Shown: positions 1 to 10,842 of the stretch, piece after piece
Layout: each line of letters begins with the position of its first letter
Numbering within the stretch: position 1 is the stretch's first letter
From: Pelobates cultripes
Taxonomy: Eukaryota; Chordata; Amphibia; Anura; Pelobatidae
Assembly: GCA_933207985.1 (NCBI GenBank)
Contig: OW240912.1
Coordinates: 359,513,316-359,577,315, forward strand
Direction: 5' to 3'
Length of the DNA: 64,000 nucleotides
Notes under the pieces: model-generated
What the model was told of the DNA's origin: nothing
The model's input: only the letters and a program-made list of their open reading frames with translations
The model's database searches: none
Translations under genes and position numbers: made by a program

Positions 1-1385
1 ACTATTTTGATCTCTCCTGGATGAAGACATCGAGACTCCAGTTAAGCTACGGAGGTTGTGGAGTCTGCGGTGGTTGTGGTGTCCGGTGCGGTGCTTGTGG
101 TCCTCGGCGCAGGCTAGGAAGCATCCATCAACGGAAGGTACTCGGTCGAATGTACGGGGAGTTCCGTTACACCTCCTAACTGTGTGGTGAACAACTCTCC
201 TCTCATTTCTTTTATTTTCCTTCCCATTAGATTTTATACAAATATGCTTTTTCAACCCACAGATTTCTGTGGGACAAAAAACCACCCCCAAAAAACTACC
301 ACACTTTTATATAACATTATATATTGATAAGAAATAGCTAAACAGCCATAGAAGATGACCAGGAATGAATGAGTTGTAACAGGTAAAAATAATTTTTTAC
401 TTCAGTGGCTCCGATACCTTTAGAATATAGAACAGTGATCAAAGGGTATAGAAGAGTGATCAAAGAAAAATATGGTTCCAGACATTTCTAAGGTTTCTAA
501 GGAATTCGGGTTGGACTGCTTTCTCAGATTAGAGATGGGCTTACCACCAATGGGGGTTGAGAGGGAAGGATCAAGGAGGGGGTAATTGGCAAGTTATAGG
601 AAGGGGTGGAGACAATCCAGGCTATGGGTAGGACAAATACACGCAAAAAATACTGACGTGGCGACCCACGGGAATTTAGCTACATGAGTAAGGCAGAAAA
701 GCGTGAAAACTGGCAGGATTTTCAGAACATCAGGATAAGGGGATAACATGGCTCGAACCTGGAAAGGGAGGGAGGAAGCAGAGTAAATTTCCATAGCTTG
801 TTCATTCAAGGTTTTGTATACAGCATAAAGGTTGCTGGCTGCCTGCTAAACCACATGTTTTGCAATCATTGCAGCAAACAATGTTTTATGTTTACTCTCA
901 TAATAGACTTCCTCTCTTTTTATCATGAAATTGTATATTTGTACATTTGCACTACAATTGAAAAATATCACTTTAGTTACTCGCTATCTCAATGTGTCAA
1001 CATTGCTGCCACCTTTTTGGGAAAGTGAAAAAAAAAAACAACCAAAAAAAAAGTTTAATTCCATTGCACAGTCTCTTCATAGAGAAAAAAAAAAAGAAAA
1101 AGAAAAAACACAAAGCAATTAAGATGGGAGGGTGGTGTAGGGAGGGAAGGGGGTTACAGGAGAGACTGTTCTTTTGAGTTGAGAACTTTAAATGGAAATA
1201 GTAGGGATGAGGGTTTTGCCTCAGGTATTCCCCAATGGGTGAATAGACAGTTAGGTGAGAGCATACAAAATAGTGTATAAAACAGTGTATCATAAAAAAC
1301 ATGCAAGTTACCGCATAGCTGGGTACAGCCTAAAAACATAACAAAATAACAGATCATAGTGTAGCCTGTATAGGTAACAAAATAC
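1..1385. other. Unassigned non-coding DNA
   Basis: No convincing gene is seen on either strand; the short open frames here lack similarity to anything I recognise. Bases 1-180 are relatively GC-rich and end in a stretch reminiscent of a retrotransposon LTR end, but no partner LTR or coding region is visible, so this is only a suspicion. The rest is AT-rich ordinary intergenic sequence. Confidence 0.4.
1027..1112 (+). repeat. A-rich / purine-rich low-complexity tract
   Basis: Two A-runs separated by a short mixed segment, followed by an AAAAAG-type purine run. It may be an old retroposon poly(A) tail, but no body or target duplication was identified. Confidence 0.6.
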
Positions 1386-1647
1386 AAATAAAGGAGGAAA
1401 ATATTCCACTCACGTGGTGCTGAGCCGTTTAAAAGTAGGCTCAGACTATCAGCATCTTTGAAATATGCAGGTGGTTGCCGAGATCAGATGCTGGAAATTG
1501 ATGTATGGATCTTCCCCTGAATATTGCCACTTCCCTTAGGTTTCCCAATTAGACACCAGATATAGGGGTGGTTACAGGAACAAAACTTTAATGGAATCCG
1601 ATAAAATCAGCAACACGTAGAGGATCTCTCATAAAACAACCGCACTA

Positions 1648-1690
1648 ACGCGTTTCGACCAAAAGTCTTTGGTGCTTCTTGTTATCTTTG
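1648..1690 (-). ncRNA. Degenerate hammerhead-ribozyme-like motif (PLE)
   Basis: On the minus strand there is a 6-bp stem, ACCAAA pairing with TTTGGT, followed by C-GAAAC-GCG, the conserved 3' core of a hammerhead. The 5' core expected as CTGANGA is degenerate here. Penelope-like elements are known to carry minimal hammerheads in their terminal repeats, and the PLE reverse transcriptase lies 360 bp away. It is probably inactive in this copy. Confidence 0.45.
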
Positions 1691-2050
1691 ACTTACAGTT
1701 TTAAATATCTTGAAAAGGGCGCATTTTCTCTTGTCCTCCATGTGTCTTCTCATGTCCGGGTACATCACTTCCGTAAGGTCCATTTCCGGGTCAGCGGAGA
1801 TCACATGTCTCTATTAGATGACGTCTTTCCGGTTTTACCGGATGATGTTCATTATCAATGCGCATGTGCGCCAAAGAATGTAAACAAATGTCCGGACAAC
1901 TTCTCAGACTCAAGGAGAATTAAAATAAACAACTTATAAAATTATTATAATATCACTCATTGTCCAATAGAAAAATATGTATTAAAATATATATACAGGC
2001 ATGTATAAGCTAAAACATTTAGATTAATAAGGATTGAATAAAGGATCAAC

Positions 2051-2236
2051 ATGATTTTAAAAAATAAGTTTTTTTGGTATGAGAATCATTTTTATTTACA
2101 AATCCAGGGAACATCGATGGGGACCAGGTTTGCCCCAAGTTATGCTAATTTATTTATGTCCCATTGGGAGGAGTCTTTTGTCCTGCCCAATATTGACTCT
2201 GGGGCAAACCTGGTCCTTTATAAACGTTACATAGAC
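2051..2236 (+). pseudogene. Penelope-like reverse transcriptase, fragment
   Basis: The translation contains FYLQIQGTSMG followed by TRFAPSYANLFM, the hallmark GT-MG-x-APSYANLFM block of Penelope-like reverse transcriptases, then LYKRYID, the start of the catalytic YIDD box. The frame is interrupted straight after the first Asp by a CAGAGGTTCCC-type transposon terminus, so the second catalytic Asp and everything downstream are missing. Only about 60 residues of the enzyme remain. The family assignment rests on the motif; no function can be expected. Confidence 0.75.
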
Positions 2237-2440
2237 CAGAGGTTCCCAAAATGTAGGTCGCGACCCACTGGTGGGTCGCAGGGCAATTCCCAGTGGGTCG
2301 CACTGACCCACACATGCAGGGCCGCCGGGTACTCAGGAAGGCAGACTGATTAGTCGGGCTCTCGGTCCGTGACTGCGGGCCCGACACCAGGAGGCTCCCT
2401 CCAATCAGTCTGCTCAGGACCTCTGCTCTGCAGCTCCGTC

Positions 2441-2542
2441 GGGTGCAGAGCTGCAGACCGTGTGATAGAAGTCTCGCGAGCACCATGGCAACACTCTGGG
2501 AGCTCGCGAGACTTCTATCACACAGTCTGCAGCTCTGCACCC
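2441..2542. repeat. Inverted repeat, 40-bp arms
   Basis: Arms 2441-2480 and 2503-2542 are complementary at 39 of 40 positions with a 22-nt loop. The arms contain CTCGCGAG and CTGCAG palindromes. It lies inside the MITE and is probably its internal foldback. Confidence 0.85.
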
Positions 2543-2634
2543 GGTGGAGCTGCAGACCGGAGAGTTAACCCACCGGACCACCAGGGAGACACTAGACCAC
2601 CAGGGAATAAAAGGTAGGACAGCCCCCAGAACAA

Positions 2635-2792
2635 TGTAACCCCTTCACTCCCTGCCCCCCAAACCCTTCACTCCCTGCCCCCTCTCCACACTGTAACCCC
2701 TTAACTCTCTGCCTCCCCACACTGTAACCCTTTCACTCCTTGCCCCTTCCCCCCACTGTAACCCCTTCACTCCTTGCCCCCGTCTTCCCACT
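2635..2792 (+). repeat. C-rich minisatellite, block 1
   Basis: About five imperfect copies of a roughly 30-35-bp unit built around CACTGTAACCCCTTCACTCC and a run of C. The same unit recurs at 3717-3915. Confidence 0.75.
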
Positions 2793-2804
2793 GTATTCAT
2801 AATG

Positions 2805-3282
2805 ACATACAGACAGACATTCATCCTGGCATACATACATTCATACAGACAGACAGACATACACACATTCATAATGACATGCAGACATACATACATACAC
2901 TGACATTCATACACACATAATGACATGCAACATGCATACAGGCATACAGACATACATTCATACAGACACTGACATCCATACATACACACATTCATAATGA
3001 CATACAGACATCCATTCATACTGGCATACATACATTCATACAGACAGACAGACATTCATACACACATAATGACATGCATACAGACATACATACATACAGA
3101 CATGCATACAGTCATACAGACATGCATACAGACATACATACATACAGACATACATTTATACTGACATACATACATTCATACAGACACTGACATCCATACA
3201 TACACACATTCATAATGACATGCATACAGACAAACATACAGACATAGACATACATACAGACATACATTCACATACACACACA
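2805..3282 (+). repeat. CATA/CAGA microsatellite array
   Basis: Imperfect array of CATACATACAGACATTCATA-type motifs over nearly 480 bp, with local higher-order duplication. The open frames across it on the minus strand (Cys/Val/Tyr-rich) are artefacts of the repeat. Confidence 0.85.
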
Positions 3283-3716
3283 GCTCATTTTCCAGCCACC
3301 CTCCTGTTTCTTACCTTGTCTTTGCAGGAGGGTGGCTGGGGCTGATGGGACTGGGAGTAGGCTGGCTCTCCTTCTTCATTGCCGGGCGCGTGCTCCTCCC
3401 ACGCGGAGTGAGCTGGGAGGAAGTGACCACTTCCTCTCAGCAGCACTTGCGCTGCGGCTGCATTTTTTTTTTTTTAAAGGGGCCCGGTCGCGCTATACCA
3501 CGGCCACAGCGCTGACCGAGCCCCTGAAGATATGGGGCCCATCGGGTGGTCCTAAACGCGTGGGCCACCCGTTGGGCCCCATCAGCGTGTGGGCCCCGGT
3601 GGACATGCACCAGTGGCAGTTCCGCTGCTACACGTGGGGCCTGGGCGGCCGGGCCCCCCAGGGCCGCCGGGCCCGTGACAACCGTTATGGTTGTACCCCC
3701 TGATGGCGGTCCTGCC
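3283..3716 (+). other. GC-rich MITE interior, non-coding
   Basis: It opens with a GCCACCCTCCTG...CAGGAGGGTGGC inverted repeat that also occurs, diverged, at 10403-10443. Related CA-array MITE interiors therefore share this module. No coding capacity is seen. Confidence 0.5.
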
Positions 3717-3915
3717 TGCCCCCCTTCCCCACTGTAACCCCTTCACTGCCTGCCCCCTCCCCACACTATAACCCCTTCTCCCTCTGCCCCCACTGTAGCC
3801 TTTTCTCCCCCTGATCCCACACTGTAACCCTTTCTCCCTCTGCCTGCCTACTGTAACCCTTTCTACCCCTGCCTGCCCACTGTAGCCCTTTCTCACCCTG
3901 CCCCCCACACTGTTA
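3717..3915 (+). repeat. C-rich minisatellite, block 2
   Basis: Imperfect copies of the same CACTGTAACCC...CTGCCCC unit as at 2635-2792. Confidence 0.7.
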
Positions 3916-3969
3916 CCAGCACACACACTCCCTTACCTCTCCCACACACTGTCACCCTCACCTCCTGTC

Positions 3970-4540
3970 TCTGCGTGTATGTGTATCTGTGTACATGAGT
4001 GTCTGTGAATCTGTGTGTGGGAAACTAGGTGTCATTGTGTGTCTGTGTGTATCTCTGTGTCATTGTGTGTACTTGTGTGTCTGTGTGTGTCTCTGTATGT
4101 GTGTGTATGTGTATACACTGCACACATACTCCATACAAAAAACATGCTTACATTCAAACACACATTGTGTATATGTATATTTTATAAACACAATATACAT
4201 ACACTGTATCCACTACACACACACACACACACACTGCAGCCACTACACACGCACTGCAATCAAACGCATACATTACATACAAACACACCCCTGCATTAAA
4301 ACACTAAAATTATCAAAACACCCCTTCATTCAAACACCAACACTACACACAAAAAGCACATTTGCATTTAAAGTCCTACACTACATACAAACACCCATGC
4401 ATTCACACGCAAACATTACAAACAAGTACACCACTACATGCCAATGGCAACAGTATATACAAATACACCCATACATGCACACATATATTTAATACAAAAA
4501 CATGCTTACATTCAAAAGCTCAAACACTGCTCACAAATAT
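3970..4540 (+). repeat. GT-rich then CA-rich tracts
   Basis: GTGT-type alternation (3970-4115) switches to CACA/ACACATACA-type (4116-4540). Alternating purine-pyrimidine runs make this region repeat-unstable. No gene is present. Confidence 0.75.
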
Positions 4541-4852
4541 AACCCTGCAATGATGCGCAAATGGTAGATCCCCAGCTGGCAGAGCATTGTTGAAGTTCTC
4601 TGACAGATGGAGATCTACCTATTGGCCACACTTGCACTAGAAGGGGGACCAGAAAACATAATTGCACCAGGGCCCTCTCTACATTAGTTCCACCACTGGG
4701 ATAATCAACGTGAGTTGCCTGGATGAAAGAGCAGGACAATAGCACTTCTGATTCTGAGTCTGTGAGTAAGCAGTTGTATGTCTCTAAAACAGATTGCCAC
4801 GATGTGCAAAGTTTCTGCCTCTAAAACTGCCATGCTATCCCAGAAAAATGAC

Positions 4853-4890
4853 CGAAACGCGTTTCGCCCCTCCGTGGGCTTTCTCAATCG
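4853..4890 (-). ncRNA. Hammerhead-ribozyme-like motif (PLE remnant)
   Basis: Minus strand reads TTGAGAA-A-GCCC-acggag-GGGC-GAAAC-GCG. Stem II is a perfect 4-bp GCCC/GGGC pair and the GAAAC core is intact. The first core box differs from CTGANGA at two positions, both explicable as C-to-T or G-to-A changes. It abuts the truncated end of the Gypsy-1 3' LTR at 4893. Confidence 0.5.
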
Positions 4891-4892
4891 GT

Positions 4893-5153
4893 AAGTGTAT
4901 GGGGAGTGTGGCATGACAGGGGCCAATGGGAGCCTTTTAACAATTTAGGCTCCCACTGTCTCTTTAAGAGCGCGCCCGCGACTCGCGGCATGCTCTTAAA
5001 TTCAGGCGGGACACGTGACCGCTTCTCGCGGTCACTGCCCGCCTTCCTATTGAAGCCGTCGGATGAGCCGAGCGCGGCTCGTGCAGCAGCAGGACTGGCG
5101 CGGCTTGATGAGAGGACCGCGGCCGGCCCCTGGCTAAGGTAAGTAACACTACA
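4893..5153 (-). repeat. Gypsy-1 3' LTR, truncated
   Basis: The right edge begins TGTAGTGTTACTTACC on the minus strand, directly after the polypurine tract. It matches 12464-12655 of the 5' LTR, but keeps about 80 bp (around 4960-5035) that the 5' LTR has lost. The distal half, including the promoter, is missing and is replaced by a PLE fragment. Confidence 0.85.
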
Positions 5154-8100
5154 GTACCCCCCCCGAGGACACGCCCTCCGGGCGGGTAGGACCAGGCCTG
5201 GCAGGAAAACGAGAATGGTAAGAACGCACAAGGCGGGGAGCGTGAACAGCATCAGCTGAAATCCAACTGCACTCCTCAGGCCCATAACCCTTCCAATGCT
5301 CCAAGTACTGAAGTTGACCTCTAAGGTAACGAGAGTCAAGAACAGCAGAGACTTCGAATTCCTCATTACCCTCCACGGAGACAGAAGGGGGAGGCGGAGA
5401 ATGTCGGGTATAGCGCTTGCGTACGTAAGGCTTCAACAACGAGGTGTGAAAGACATTAGGAATACGCAGATTCCTAGGAAGACCCAAGGCATAAGAAACA
5501 GGATTAACCTTATGCAGAATACGATAAGGACCTATGAAGCGGGGAGCCAATTTCATAGAAGGCACCCGCAGGCGAATATTCCGCGTGGAAAGCAAAACCC
5601 TGTCCCCCACAATATAAGAAGGAGCCGCTCTGCGATGCTTGTCAGCCTGAGCCTTCTGGCGAGCAGCGGAATCCACCAAAGAACGCTGAACCTGCTCCCA
5701 AGTATTACGTAAACCAGCCAAATGCTCATCCAGAACTGGAATGCCCAGTGAGGAGAATGCAGCTGGAAGAACAACGGGATGCTGGCCATAGACAACGTAA
5801 AAAGGGCTTTTGCCGGAAGAATCATGAGTGGTGTTATTCCGAGCAAACTCAGCCCAAGGAAGTAGGTCAGACCAATTGTCCTGATGGTGAGACACAAAAC
5901 AACGAAGGTACTGCTCCAGAGACTGGTTGGCACGTTCAGCAGCTCCATTAGACTGGGGATGGTAAGCGGAAGAAAATGAGAGAGAAATACCCATTTCTGA
6001 GCAAAAGGCTTTCCAGAACCTGGAAATAAATTGGCTACCCCTATCGGACACAATAGATACAGGAATACCATGTAACCGAAATACTTCTCTAGCGAAGATA
6101 AGAGCCAGTTCCTTGGATGTGGGCAACTTGCGAAGAGACACAAAGTGAGCCATCTTGGAAAACCGATCTACTATCATCAGGATGACTGTGTTACCATTCG
6201 AAGGGGGTAATTTAACAATAAAATCCATTGATAGGTTAGACCAAGGTCTTTCGGGAACGGGTAAGGGATGTAGAAGCCAACAAGGAACTCTACGAGATGT
6301 TTTCATACATGCACAAGTAGTACAAGCACTTATATAGTCAGTGACATCCTTGCGTAAGGAACCCCACCAAAAATATCGAGAAACTGCTGACCTTGTTTTG
6401 GTAATACCAGGATGTCCAGCAGTCTTAGTATCATGATATAATGACAGAATCTCCCGTCTCTCGGGAACATCAACAAACAATTTATCAATAGGCCTCTCGC
6501 TAGGTGCCATACTTTGTTTCGCCTGTATGGTCTGCAAGAGGGATGAAGAAATAAACAACATAGTAGTAGCTATTATTCTGTCTGGGGGAATGACAGGAGT
6601 AACATCAACCTCCTGTTTGTCAGAAGTTTTGAACTGTCTGGGCAAAGCGTCTGCTTTAATGTTGTGATCACCTGGCCTATAGGTGATAATAAAATTGAAA
6701 CGGGACAAAAATAGTGACCATTTAGCCTGCCTAGAAGATAATCTTTTAGCCTCCCCAAGGTAGGATAGATTCTTGTGATCCGTAAAAATGAGGATAGGAT
6801 CCTTAGTTCCTTCTAACAAGTGTCTCCATTCTTTAAGAGCTAAAATAATAGCAAGGAGTTCACGATTACCCACATCATAATTCCTTTCAGCTTTGGACAT
6901 TTGTCTAGAAAAGAAGCCACAAGGATGCAATGGCTTTTCAGGCGATTCTCTTTGGGACAAAACAGCACCTACCCCGATCTCAGAAGCATCAACTTCAAGA
7001 ATATAAGGCAGTGAGGGGATAGGGTGCTGTAAAATAGGTGCAAAGGCGAATGTAGTTTTAAGAAAGTCGAAAGCCTGAAGTGCCTCGGGAGACCAGACAC
7101 CAGTATTACCACCCTTTTTTGTCATACGGGTGATAGGTGCTACAATAGAAGAAAAACCCTTAATAAAGCGTCTATAATAATTAGAGAAACCAAGAAAACG
7201 CTGAATTGCTTTCAAACCCTGTGGTAGGGGCCACTGTATGACAGCAGAAAGCTTCTGGGGATCCATACGAAACCCTTTAGCGGAAATCAAATACCCCAAG
7301 AACTGGACTTCGGACTGGTCAAATAAAATTTTTTCTAGTTTGCAATAAAGACCATTAGTAAGAAGGGTCTTCAGGACCGTTGTGACATGTCTGTGATGAG
7401 TGTGTAAATCCGTAGAATATATCAGTATGTCGTCCAAGTATACAATTACAAATGTGTGAATAAAGTCTCTTAGGACGTCATTAATAAATTCCTGAAATAC
7501 TGCTGGGGCATTGCAAAGACGAAATGGCATAACAGTATACTCGTAATGACCGGATCTAGTGTTGAATGCAGTCTTCCATTCGTGACCTTAATTAAAGGTA
7601 TAGGGTATGCATTTTTGATAGTGATTTGGTTTAGACCTCTATAATCGATGCACGGTCTTAAATCACCCTCTTTCTTAGATACGAAGAAAAACCCTGCTCC
7701 AGCCGGAGAAGAGGATCTCCTAATAAACCCCTTTTCTAGCGATTCTTTAACATACTCCTCCATGATACGGTTTTCTTGAATAGATAAAGGGTACACCCTG
7801 CCCTTTGGAGGTATAGTGCCAGGCAATAAATCGATAGCACAATCATAGGATCTGTGAGGCGGTAATTTATCAGCTTCCCTTTTATCGAATACAGTTTTGA
7901 GAAACAAGTACTGAGGAGGTATAACAGTAGACAAAGGAGGAGTAGTAGGAACATTAATGGTATTTAAAGGGGTGACTTTAATCATACAAGAGTCGTGGCA
8001 GGTTTTACCCCATGATTTTAATTGTCCCAATTCCCAGTCGAAAATGGGATTGTGAGAACATAACCATGGGTACCCTTACACGATATGAGAAGAGGGGGAG

Positions 8101-8155
8101 GTGATAACCTGAAACCAAATGGTCTCAAAGTGTAAAACCCCTGTGTACAGAGGGC
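5149..8155 (-). pseudogene. Gypsy-1 pol (RT, RNase H, integrase, chromodomain), broken
   Basis: Read 8155 to 5149. The upstream part (8155-7541) gives the end of the protease region and the start of RT, up to the PCIDYRGLN block. About 88 nt are then missing relative to Gypsy-2, removing RT motif A (the FTKLDLRGAYN block with the first catalytic Asp) and shifting the frame. From 7530 a 793-codon frame continues with MPFRLCNAP (usual MPFG changed to R), YLDDILIYS (motif C intact, residues 31-39), RNase H with EVDASEIGVGAVLSQ, an integrase HHCC zinc region and a DDE core (MDFIVKLPP, DRGSQF, HPQSNGAAER), and a C-terminal chromodomain (LQYLEHWKGYGPEECSW). The chromodomain would guide integration to modified histones. 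Catalytically dead because of the RT deletion. Confidence 0.9.
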
Positions 8156-8639
8156 TGTCTTTAACATTAATTGGACCCTGGGCAAGCATTTGCTTGGGCC
8201 CCCTGGATCCTGCCCTTCCCCTCCACACATTTCCACCCCCTGGCATGCAGTCATGCCCTCCACCCCAATACAGTGGCATAACTAATGTAGAGAAGGCCCA
8301 GGTGCAAGACATTTTTTGGGCCTCCCATCTAGCACAATAATGGAGAAAAGATAGATCCTCATCTGTTGTACAATTCCCACGATGCTATGCCAGTTGGGGA
8401 TCTACCATTTGGTCATTCTTGCAGGGCTGTGTTTGTGAGCAGTGTTTGTAAATTTGAATGTGAGCATGTAGTTGTATAGAGTATGTGTGTGCATGTACGG
8501 TGTAGTATTGGTGTTAGAGTGAAGGGGTGTGTTTCTATATACTTTTTGAGTTTGAATTCAGGGGCGTGTTTGTATGTAATGTTTGTGTTTGCAGGGGTGT
8601 GTTTGCATGTTGTGTTTGATTGCTTGGATGTATGACATA

Positions 8640-9299
8640 CATTCACAGATATCCATACACATTAGCACACTGATACATGCACACACCTGGACACATGCAC
8701 AGACTGATACAAACAGACTGGCGTATACACACACAGACACATACATACATACACACACACACAGATACAGAGATAAAAACACTGGCACATCCACATACAG
8801 AGATACACACTTACACACACTGACACAGATATATACACACATTAAGATGCACACAGACACACGGGTACACATGCAGGGGTGTATTGTGTGCAGTGTTGGC
8901 GAAGGAATGCTGGGATGTATGCATTGCCACACAGATGCACACTTACACAAACACTGAGATACACACAGGAACACAGATACACATGCAGTGGTGTATTTGT
9001 GTGCAGTGTTAGCGTTGGAATGTAGTAGTGTATATGTGTGCAGTGTTGGTACTGGAATGATGGAACGTATGCATTGCCACACGCATAGATACACACTTAC
9101 ACAAACTGACACTCATATACATACATAGATACACATACACAGACACGCAGGTACACATACAAACTGACACACAAGTACACGGACACAGGTATACATCCAC
9201 ATAGATACACATAAACACTGACACAAAGGTACACATACACTGACACAAACACAGCCAGATACACACACACTGACACTCACACAGCCAGATACACACATA
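8640..9299 (+). repeat. CA-rich microsatellite region
   Basis: ACACAxxGATACACAT-type motifs with two copies of a GTGTATTxGTGTGCAGTGTTxG stretch (8878 and 8993). Open frames here are repeat artefacts. Confidence 0.75.
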
Positions 9300-10385
9300 C
9301 AGCCAGATACAAACGCACACACATACAGATACACAAGCATAAAATCAGATACACACGCATAGTCAGATACACACACACAGTCAGACACACACAGTCAGAT
9401 ACACACATACAGTCAGATACACACACATAGTCAGATACACACATACATAGTCAGATACACAAACACACATAGTCAGATACACATATACAGTCAGATATAC
9501 ACACATAGTCAGATACACACATACAGTCAGATATACACACATAGTCAGATACACACACACACACAGTCAGATACACACACATAGTCAGATACACACACAT
9601 AGTCAGATACACACATACAGTCAGATACACACATACAGTCAGATACACACACATACAGTCAGATACACACACATAGTCAGATACACACACACAGTCAGGT
9701 ACACACACATAGTCAGATATACACACACAGTCAGATACACACACATAGTCAGATACACACACATAGTCAGATATACACACATAGTCAGATATACACACAC
9801 AGTCAGATACACACACAGTCAGGTACAAACACATAGTCAGGTACACACACATAGTCAGATACACACATACAGTCAGATATACACACATAGTCAGATACAC
9901 ACACATAGTCAGATACACACATACAGTCAGATATACACACATAGTCAGATATACACACATACAGTCAGATATACACACATAGTCAGATACACACATACAG
10001 TCAGATATACACACATAGTCAGATACACACACACACATAGTCAGATACACACAGTCAGATATACACACAGTCAGATATACACACAGTCAGATATACACAC
10101 ACAGTCAGATACACACACACAGTCAGATACACACATAGTCAGATACACACATACATAGTCAGATATACACATACATAGTCAGATACACACATACAGTCAG
10201 ATATACACACATACAGTCAGATATACACATACATAGTCAGATATACACATACATAGTCAGATATACACATACATAGTCAGATACACACATACAGTCAGAT
10301 ACACACATACAGTCAGATATACACACACAGTCAGATATACACACACAGTCAGATATACACACATACAGTCAGATATACACACATT
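9300..10385 (+). repeat. CAGTCAGATACACACATA minisatellite, about 1.1 kb
   Basis: Dozens of copies of AGTCAGATACACACAY with 16-22-bp unit length variants (inserted AT or CA steps). A 205-codon frame on the minus strand, made of CVYLTM/CVSDYV repeats, stays open only because the unit lacks stop codons in that frame. It is not a gene. Confidence 0.95.
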
Positions 10386-10842
10386 TATATCAATTTAAGT
10401 CTAGCCACCCTCTTGTCTCCTTACCTTTAGAGAAGGGTGGCTTCCCTGGGGTCCAGTGGAAGCTGGATGGCTGAGGTTGATGGGAGTCTGATGAACATAT
10501 TTACCTCAGTCCCTCTCCTCCTGTGTGTGCATCCTCCCTCTCCTCCACTTCCATGTGTGTCTCCTCCTCCCCAGCGGCACTCTGTTACTTGGGAGGAAGT
10601 GATCTCACCTCACTTCCTCCCAGCAGGCATACAGACAGGGGCCCGGTCAGGTGCTCTCTTAAAGGGCTGGGGGGCCCTGATTACTTCACTTGCCGCAGCC
10701 CACCGGAAGATTTCTCAGTATACTGGTGGGCTGTTCAGTCCTGGTTGCGGGCAGGGGGCCCACAGGGTAGCTGCTTTGGGCCCCCCAAGAGTTATTGGGC
10801 CCGGGGCAGCTGCCCCGTTTGCCCCTTGTTAAAGACGGCCCT
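10386..10842 (+). other. MITE interior, non-coding
   Basis: Includes the GCCACCCTCTTG...AGAAGGGTGGC inverted module also seen near 3290, then GC-rich sequence ending in the right terminus of the hAT-like element. Confidence 0.5.

Larger units (their letters stand above)
1386..2236 (+). mobile_element. Penelope-like element (PLE) fragment
   Basis: The segment combines a terminal region containing a hammerhead-ribozyme-like motif (minus strand, about 1648-1690) with a plus-strand reverse transcriptase fragment typical of Penelope-like elements (2051-2236). PLE terminal repeats often occur in direct or inverted orientation relative to the coding strand, which may explain the opposite strands. 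The coding region is cut off at 2236 by a hAT-like insertion. Upstream of 2051 no GIY-YIG nuclease region is seen, and in known PLEs it lies downstream of the reverse transcriptase. The left boundary is uncertain. Confidence 0.6.
2237..4698. mobile_element. Composite of hAT-like MITEs with internal tandem repeats
   Basis: The left edge reads CAGAGGTTCCCAAAATG, a terminus of the hAT (Charlie-like) kind. The right edge, read on the minus strand, is CAGTGGTGGAACTAATGTAG, the same family as the terminus at 8271. These two ends differ, so at least two elements are joined or nested here. The interior has a hairpin, a C-rich minisatellite in two blocks, a CATA-type array and GT/CA tracts. No transposase is encoded. 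Segment 4545-4698 is an inverted relative of 8271-8435. Confidence 0.5.
8149..10842. mobile_element. Non-autonomous hAT-like element inserted in Gypsy-1
   Basis: The ends are AGAGGGCTGTCTTTAAC (left) and, on the opposite strand, AGGGCCGTCTTTAAC (right). Flanking octamers CTGTGTAC (8141-8148) and GTGTGTAC (10843-10850) match at 7 of 8, consistent with a hAT target duplication. They fall inside the coding phrase MYTQG of the host element, which resumes on the other side. A second MITE terminus (CAGTGGCATAACTAATG) sits at 8271. The body is mostly CA-rich tandem repeats; no transposase is seen. Confidence 0.7.

Noticed and set aside
2645..3055. 136-codon minus-strand frame with MSVCLYECMYASMN-type repeats
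   Set aside because: Translation of the CATA/CAGA microsatellite.
3989..4492. 167-codon plus-strand frame resembling a Cys/His-rich protein
   Set aside because: Made of GT and CA microsatellite; His/Thr/Cys content reflects ACAC/GTGT codons.
9451..10068. 205-codon minus-strand open frame rich in Cys, Val, Tyr, Thr and Met
   Set aside because: It is a translation of the AGTCAGATACACAC array; no start context and no domain. Stop-free only because of repeat composition.
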